In this document: positions 59,093 through 64,000 of the stretch, piece by piece
Layout: every line of letters begins with the position of its first letter
Position numbering within the stretch: position 1 is the stretch's first letter
From: Diplodia intermedia
Lineage: Eukaryota; Ascomycota; Dothideomycetes; Botryosphaeriales; Botryosphaeriaceae
Length of the DNA stretch: 64,000 bases
Reading direction: 5' to 3'
NCBI GenBank assembly: GCA_021495925.1
Contig: JAKEKT010000082.1
Coordinates: forward strand, 62,001 to 126,000
Translations under genes and position numbers: made by a program
Notes under the pieces: model-generated
Told to the model about the DNA's origin: nothing
Database searches by the model: none
Seen by the model: only the letters and a program-made list of their open reading frames with translations

Positions 59093-60221
59093 ATGCCGTC
59101 CTACACCATCACCACCTTCCGCTTCGACCAGGCCTCCAATGGCTTCGTCAAGAAGACGGCCGACCGCGCGCTCGGGGCCAACGAGGTGCTCGTCAAGACG
59201 ACCCACAGCGGCCTCTGCTACACCGACGTCCACGCCAAGCGGTCGAACAAGGGCTGCGGCCTGGGCCACGAGGGCGTCGGCACCGTCGTGCGCGTCGGCG
59301 ACCAGGTCGGCGACTTGAAGCTCGGCCAGCGGGTCGGCTGGGGGTGAGTCCACACCAACTTCCTGGAGGCTGGCTGATCTGATCTGCCGGCAGCTGGCTC
59401 CACCACGTGCGTCTCCGCCCTCCTCCCACGAGACCGCGCACCTTGCTGACCCGGTCCCACAACAGTCCTGCGGTTCGTGCGAGTGCTGCGCCGACGGCCA
59501 CCGGCAGTACTGCGCCGACGCGTGCGGCTTCGGCTTCGGCGAGCTCGACCAGGGCTCCTTGGGCGACTACGCCATCCGCGACCGCGCCTTTGTCCACCCC
59601 ATCCCGGACGACGTGCCCTCGGAGCATGCCGCGCCCCTGATGTGCGCCGGCGCGAGCACATACGAAGCGCTGACGGCGGCCGGGACGAAGGCGAGCGACA
59701 GGGTTGGCGTCGTCGGCGTCGGCGGGCTGGGACACATGGCCGTCATGTTCGCGCGCGCCTGGGGCTGCGCCGTCACCGCCCTCTCCAACGACGGAGACAA
59801 GAGGGGCGACGCGGCCAAGCTCGGGGCGGATGAGTTTGTCGGTTTGGACGAGCTCCGCCGACGGGGACCGCCCGCGCACTGCTCGCCCGTCGACGTGATC
59901 CTGCTGTGCTCCAACTCTATCCCGCCCCTCGAGCTGCTGCTGCCGCTGCTGGCGCGCAGGGCCCGCATCGTCTTCATGACCATCCAGCAGGACCCCGTCC
60001 AGATCCCGTACATGCCGTTCATCCTCCCCGGCCACAGCATCATTGCGTCGACCGAGGCGTCGAGGCAGACGTACGCCGAGATGCTGCGCTTTGTAGGCCG
60101 GCACAAGGTCGCGCCGTGGATCCAGAAGTTCGCCATGACCGAGGCTGGATTGGCTGATGCGTTTGCGACGCTGGAGGAGGGCAGGATGCGGTACCGCGGA
60201 GTGCTCGTGGCTGAAGGATAA
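59093..60221 (+). CDS. Zinc-dependent alcohol dehydrogenase, second copy
   Basis: Three exons: 59093-59343, a 13-nt exon 59394-59406, and 59466-60221, 339 residues. The tiny exon codes the bridge in VGWG-WLHH-SCGSC, restoring the family motif; both flanking introns (50 and 59 nt) have good donors and branch sites (CTGATC, GCTGACC). Catalytic-zinc ligands C42 (GLCYTD) and H59-E60, four structural-zinc cysteines C90, C93, C96 and C104, and the cofactor turn GVGGLGH are all present. It should oxidise an alcohol with NAD(P)+. It is followed on the same strand by an SDR after 300 bp and stands near the AlcR-type regulator. It is not closely similar to the ADH at 16149-17326. Confidence 0.9.
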
Positions 60222-60521
60222 CAAGCTTTCAATCCTCCTGCAGCGGGCGAAGCGTACGGAGTCTGCGGCGCAGAGACCGGAGTTAAGAATAAGGTTGAGC
60301 ACATGTCATCATCGTTCCGCCGCACTCCAACACCAGCGCCGGAGTTAGCGGCCGAGACGCCTATAAGCAACGAATCTTCACTTCTCCAACTACGCGTATA
60401 AGAGCAGTTCGGTTTTATTCATTCCTTTGTTAGCCAACCGATTCACTTGACCGATCTCCCATCCCCTCAATCCCTCCCCCAATTCCCCCACCCAGCATCA
60501 CCACCACCACCACCAACAACC
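60222..60521. promoter_or_regulatory. ADH-SDR intergenic region with AlcR-type half-sites
   Basis: 300 bp. (T/A)GCGG half-sites at 60242, 60264, 60320 (reverse) and 60357. A CACCACC-rich leader precedes the SDR start. Confidence 0.4.
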
Positions 60522-61729
60522 ATGTCCGTCCTGCAAATGCTCCACGACCAATACAAACACCTCCCCATCGTCCCCACCGATTGCACCGGCCAAACCATCA
60601 TCGTCACGGGCAGCAACACGGGCATCGGCTTCCACGCCGCGCAGCACTTCGTCCGCCTCAACGCATCGCGCGTCATCCTCGCCGTGCGGTCCGCCTCCAA
60701 GGGCGCCGCGGCCGCCGCCGCCATCGACGCGGCCACGTCGCGCCCGGGCGTGGCGCAAGCGTGGCCGCTCGACCTGGCGTCCAACGCGTCGGTCCGGGCC
60801 TTCGCGGCGCGCGTCGACAGCGAACTGGACCGTGTCGACGCGGTGCTGGAGAACGCCGGGGTCGCCATGGCGCGGTGGACCGCGGCCGAGGAGGGCACCG
60901 AGACCAGCGTCCAGGTCAACGTCGTCGGCACCCTCCTGCTGGCCCTGCTGCTGCTGCCGAAGCTGAAGCAGACGGCGAGGAGGTTTCCGGACGTCACGCC
61001 GCACCTGACCGTCGTCACCAGCACGCTGCACCATAGCGCTGTGTTTGCTGAGGGCCGCGCCGACGACGTCTTCGCCGCGTTGGCGCGGGACGACCCAGGC
61101 TTGATGCCGGACCGGTGAGTAGCATGCATACGCATCATGTCCCCTCCCCTCCCCTCCCCAACAGCCCCGCCCCCTCATTCCCTCCTCCTCCTCCGCCCAA
61201 GCGCGCCAGCTTTGACTGACGGATCGGATGACCCAGCTACCCCACCACCAAACTCCTCGAGGTCTACGCCGTCCGCCAACTCGCCGCCCTCCTGCCCGTC
61301 GCCGACACGGGCGTCGTCGTCAACCTCCTCTGCCCCGGCCTGTGCTCCACCGACCTCGCCCGCAACGTCACATGGGCCTACTGGCTGCAGATCGTCGCCC
61401 TGCGCGCCGTCATGGGCCGCTCCGCCGAGGTCGGCAGCCGCACCCTGCTGCACGCCGCGGTCGCCGGGAGGGGGAGCCATGGTGTGGTTTGTGGGGATTG
61501 TGAGGGCGGGGTGTGAGTTTCCCCCGCTTTTTTTTTTTTTTTTTTTTTGGAGGCCTGGGAGGTGTGGCTGATGACTGATGACTGACTTGTTGGTGTTGTT
61601 ACCAGGGATAAGACGGCGCCGTTTGTTAAGACGGAGGAGGGAAGGCGGATGCAGGAGAAGGTTTGGACGCAGTTGGTGGAGAGGTTGGAGGGGATTCACC
61701 CGGGGTGTTTGAAGGCTGCGTTGGCGTGA
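60522..61729 (+). CDS. Short-chain dehydrogenase/reductase (SDR)
   Basis: Three exons: 60522-61114, 61237-61512 and 61606-61729, 330 residues. The cofactor motif TGSNTGIG is at 29-36. Then come ENAGV (NAG motif), a serine in VVTSTLHH, and Y199-PTT-K203 as the catalytic pair, rebuilt across intron 1. The C-terminus (TAPFVKTEEGRRMQEKVW..) is that of RDH-like fungal SDRs. It would interconvert an alcohol and a carbonyl compound with NADP(H). Intron 2 contains a run of about 20 T. Its position after the ADH and near the monooxygenase suggests a shared pathway; this is not shown by sequence. Confidence 0.88.
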
Positions 61730-62054
61730 GTGGGGGGGTTTGGTTTGGGGGTGAGTGGTTCTGTTTGCAGGCAGGGCGTGATGAGATCAATGACCTTGTG
61801 TGTGTGTGTGTGTGTGTGTGGCTTATTTTTCCCCTCCTTCCCAAGAGACGGGAGTGGAGTGGCGGGTCTGATCACTTCCAATGCGGGCGTTTTGGCATTT
61901 GCTTGTAGTTGTCTTCGTAATGAAGGCATTTGATTTTTTCTTTTGCTACTTCGTCATCGTCGTCATCATCACCCCTCATGCAAGACTTTCGGGGAAAAGC
62001 GAACTGTTGAAAGGAAAGGTAGGTTGTAGAAGATGTGTTTTCGGCGCTGACAAT
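61730..62054. other. Convergent 3' region, SDR / metallothionein
   Basis: 325 bp with a (TG)n tract at 61797-61820. No gene. Confidence 0.5.
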
Positions 62055-62212
62055 TTATTTCTATAGAACGTGGTCAGCTTCCTCGTGTATGTGAGTAGGT
62101 AGTGCCGGATGGGGTTGCTCACGCCGCAGCCGCTGCAGGAGCACTGTCCGCTCGCGCAGGTGCAGGACTGGGGGCCGTTGCAGCCGCAAGTCGATCCGCA
62201 GTTGCAACCCAT
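62055..62212 (-). CDS. Small cysteine-rich metallothionein
   Basis: Exons 62212-62123 and 62060-62055, 31 residues. The product begins MGCNCGSTCGCNGPQSC and ends CSCSGCGK, with nine cysteines mostly as C-x-C, the pattern of fungal copper/zinc metallothioneins. The intron (62122-62061, 62 nt) has GTGAGC, branch GCTGACC and CTATAG. Exon 2 codes only the final Lys and stop. Without splicing the frame would run on into 48 further residues of ordinary sequence, which is unlike the family. It binds copper or zinc in the cytosol and buffers metal stress. Upstream lie a TATA box and an inverted repeat. Convergent with the SDR. Confidence 0.85.
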
Positions 62213-63798
62213 GATGTTTGATGTAGTGGCTTCAAGATGTACGGTGAGGTTTCTGAGAGTCGTGTTCTGGCAGCGACGGAGTGTAATTTGTTCAGACGAT
62301 TCGCGATGGGAAAGCTTTCTACTTATACGTTGGTGCTGCACCAACGCGGGGCTCCTGCGTCATGGTGAGCGTATGACGTTGCTAACCGAAAGCGGCGGCG
62401 GGGGGCGGATCGTACGGAGGCTTGGCTGCTGACATGATGCTCCCGTTGCTTCATCGTTATCGTCTGGGCCTGTTTCATTCGCGGGATGAGAGGATAGGCC
62501 TGGTGCTGTTTTACGTCTACTTTCGCCTATAAGATTGTAGTGTCATAGGCGGTAGCCAACTTTCTCCGCACGTCGGGCCACTGCGATATCATGAGGTTGT
62601 GGATCCCACGGCAGGCGATTGCCCCACGTTCCACACCGGGAACTCGTCTATGCCTGGAAACAAGTCCAAGGGTCACGACTGTAGTCTCTAGAAAATTCCA
62701 AAGACTGCACATTGAAAGTTTACCTCTGTAGTCTTATCTTTGGGCTCTGCAGGCGATAAGTTGTACCATGGTTCCAAAGGGTAGATCGAGTAGCCAGATA
62801 GCACTACTATTTTGCTTTTGCCGTCCAGGACGTACCTAGATGCTGACGTCTGTCGGAGATCGAAAAGACTGCGCGTCATGAAGCCGCTTACAGCAACGTC
62901 GAGCAAGCTGAACCCTCGGGCCTCACAGAATCAGAAGATTAGTTTTCGTCGAAGTTTTCGGGCACGCAGGGCACAAGGCAGAATCAAACAGCCAGGACCT
63001 ACACCGATAGTGGTGCTGCGCCTTGCTCGGGATGCGCAGGGGCCAAAATCCTTCCCATGCAGGTGATTGAATGTAGTTTTGGCCCCAGCCCCACTCGCAC
63101 ACCTTGCCCCATTGAGGCATCTGCACGCGTTCCCCCCGTAATTATTTTTTTTTCTCTGGTGCAGGCCCAACAACAAGAATCACCCGTCCAGCACCTTCAC
63201 TCTCGTTTTTTTGCATCATGAAGCTCACCGCTCTCCGCGAGAAGGAAGACGCCGCGTGGCTGAGGCATAGAGCTGGCAGTAGGGGGTTCGACAATGGTGG
63301 TCTGTTGCATCGCCTACGCCATTTTCTCCAGAGGTCCATACGCGTTTTCAGTGCACGTCTATCTCTTACCCTGCGTTTGGTGCTTCTGATTGATTAAGGA
63401 AGTCCCAGCCCGATGTTGCGGTTGGGGGCCGAACTCTTCATGGAGGTATCGTTACTTAAGCGGGGACTTCATGGTTCAGCTGCACCAATACCCAAGAACG
63501 TAACAGGCTAAGCTTTCCTTGGCCGAGGCTTGACTCACAAGAGGCTATACGCGTAATTCAGTGGGTGGGAAGGATTCATACTGCGGGCGGTGGCTGAGCG
63601 CCCGTCAGCGCACGCTCCGCCAACAAACGCTGCTGACGCGACTAAACCCAATCCAGCATGCCATGCGAAGCCGACGAGGCTTGTAGTATCTTGACAGCGC
63701 GCCTCTCCACCAGCTGCGCTCGGTTCCTCCGGAGCATGCCATCTATATAGCCGCCTGGTGCGGCTGCTCGTTCGACCGCATCACCTTCCAACCCAACA
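62213..63798. other. Intergenic, no supported gene beyond the metallothionein promoter
   Basis: About 1.6 kb between the divergent metallothionein and TMEM184-type starts. The metallothionein control elements are at 62321-62346. The rest holds only short frames without family resemblance. Confidence 0.5.
62321..62346 (-). promoter_or_regulatory. TATA box and inverted repeat of the metallothionein gene
   Basis: On the gene's strand TATAAGT (62327-62321) is directly preceded by CGTTGGTGCAGCACCAACG (62346-62328), a perfect 9+1+9 inverted repeat. The plus-strand reading contains GCTG, the core of known fungal copper-sensor sites. It lies about 115 bp upstream of the start codon, a usual promoter distance. 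A role in metal response is inferred. Confidence 0.5.
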
Positions 63799-64000
63799 AT
63801 GCTCGAGAAACTGAAAAACACGACTTGCCCGGCCCCCATCTCCTCGGTCGAGGGCGAGCCATTGAGCATCGGAATCACCACCCAACGGCTCCTCACCTAC
63901 ATCTCCATTCCCTGCGTCGCCATCTCATCCATCGCCTGCCTTTATCTCATCTTCAAGCATTTACATCGCTACTCTCGCCCGGCGGAACAGCGCCAGATCG
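63799..64000 (+). CDS. TMEM184/organic solute transporter Ost-alpha family protein, N-terminal part
   Basis: The gene starts at ATG 63799 (CAACAATGC) and leaves the window after 67 codons. Visible are a short lumenal N-terminus with NTT and a first membrane helix (LLTYISIPCVAISSIACLYLIF), then KHLHRYSRPAEQRQI, which is the well-conserved start of the DUF300/TMEM184 family just after helix 1. These proteins have seven helices and sit in the vacuolar or plasma membrane; fungal functions are poorly known. Confidence 0.75.
   Translation, partial: MLEKLKNTTCPAPISSVEGEPLSIGITTQRLLTYISIPCVAISSIACLYLIFKHLHRYSRPAEQRQI

Noticed and set aside
1..64000. CRISPR arrays, operons, Shine-Dalgarno sites, rRNA genes
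   Set aside because: None seen; the sequence is eukaryotic and the only tRNA-like piece is the degenerate one at 12356-12482.

Overview
The window looks like nuclear DNA of a filamentous ascomycete (Pezizomycotina; I did not fix the class). The signs are GC-rich genes cut by short introns (mostly 48-120 nt, GT..AG with CTRAC-like branch points), Zn2Cys6 regulators, a HET-domain gene, a PDR-type drug pump, homologues of Aspergillus AlcR and ApsB, and a Copia retrotransposon mutated in the manner of RIP (repeat-induced point mutation). Gene models were built by hand from reading frames, splice signals and family resemblance. No database was consulted.

Layout. 1-0.83 kb: the end-truncated gene of a secreted beta-propeller protein with two apparent frameshifts. 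2.6-4.7 kb: a Zn2Cys6 regulator (-). 5.2-12.9 kb: a decayed HET-domain gene split near its 3' end by a full-length Copia element (6663-12802, 148-bp LTRs, 5-bp target duplication). 13.4-16 kb: two divergent 7-TM DUF7702-type genes, one of them broken. 16.1-17.3 kb: a zinc alcohol dehydrogenase (-). 18.2-19.3 kb: a secreted nucleoside hydrolase. 20.5-24.9 kb: a PDR ABC transporter. 28-30.4 kb: a secreted type-B carboxylesterase (-). 31.9-34.5 kb: a membrane SDR and a LETM1-type mitochondrial protein sharing a promoter. 34.8-44.9 kb: a conserved housekeeping block (eIF3k, Tsr4/PDCD2, Ecd/SGT1, ApsB/Mto1). 45.9-47.5 kb: an unrecognised membrane protein. 48.8-52.0 kb: an AlcR-type regulator (-). 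53.5-55.8 kb: a Baeyer-Villiger-type flavin monooxygenase (-). 56.8-58.4 kb: a decayed paralogue of the 45.9-kb gene. 59.1-61.7 kb: a second zinc alcohol dehydrogenase and an SDR (+). 62.1 kb: a 31-residue metallothionein with one intron. 63.8 kb to the edge: the start of a TMEM184/Ost-alpha-type transporter.

The most suggestive functional unit is 48.8-61.7 kb. An AlcR homologue sits beside a Baeyer-Villiger monooxygenase, an alcohol dehydrogenase and an SDR. Their upstream regions hold AlcR-type half-sites (T/A)GCGG, including inverted pairs. This would fit an AlcR-controlled route alcohol -> ketone -> ester, with the carboxylesterase 18 kb away as a possible ester hydrolase. That is inference.

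The housekeeping genes look intact. The accessory parts (0-14 kb and 45-58 kb) show decay: a transposon insertion, C-to-T/G-to-A changes and repeated frame shifts. Some of the shifts fall in homopolymers and may be sequence errors.
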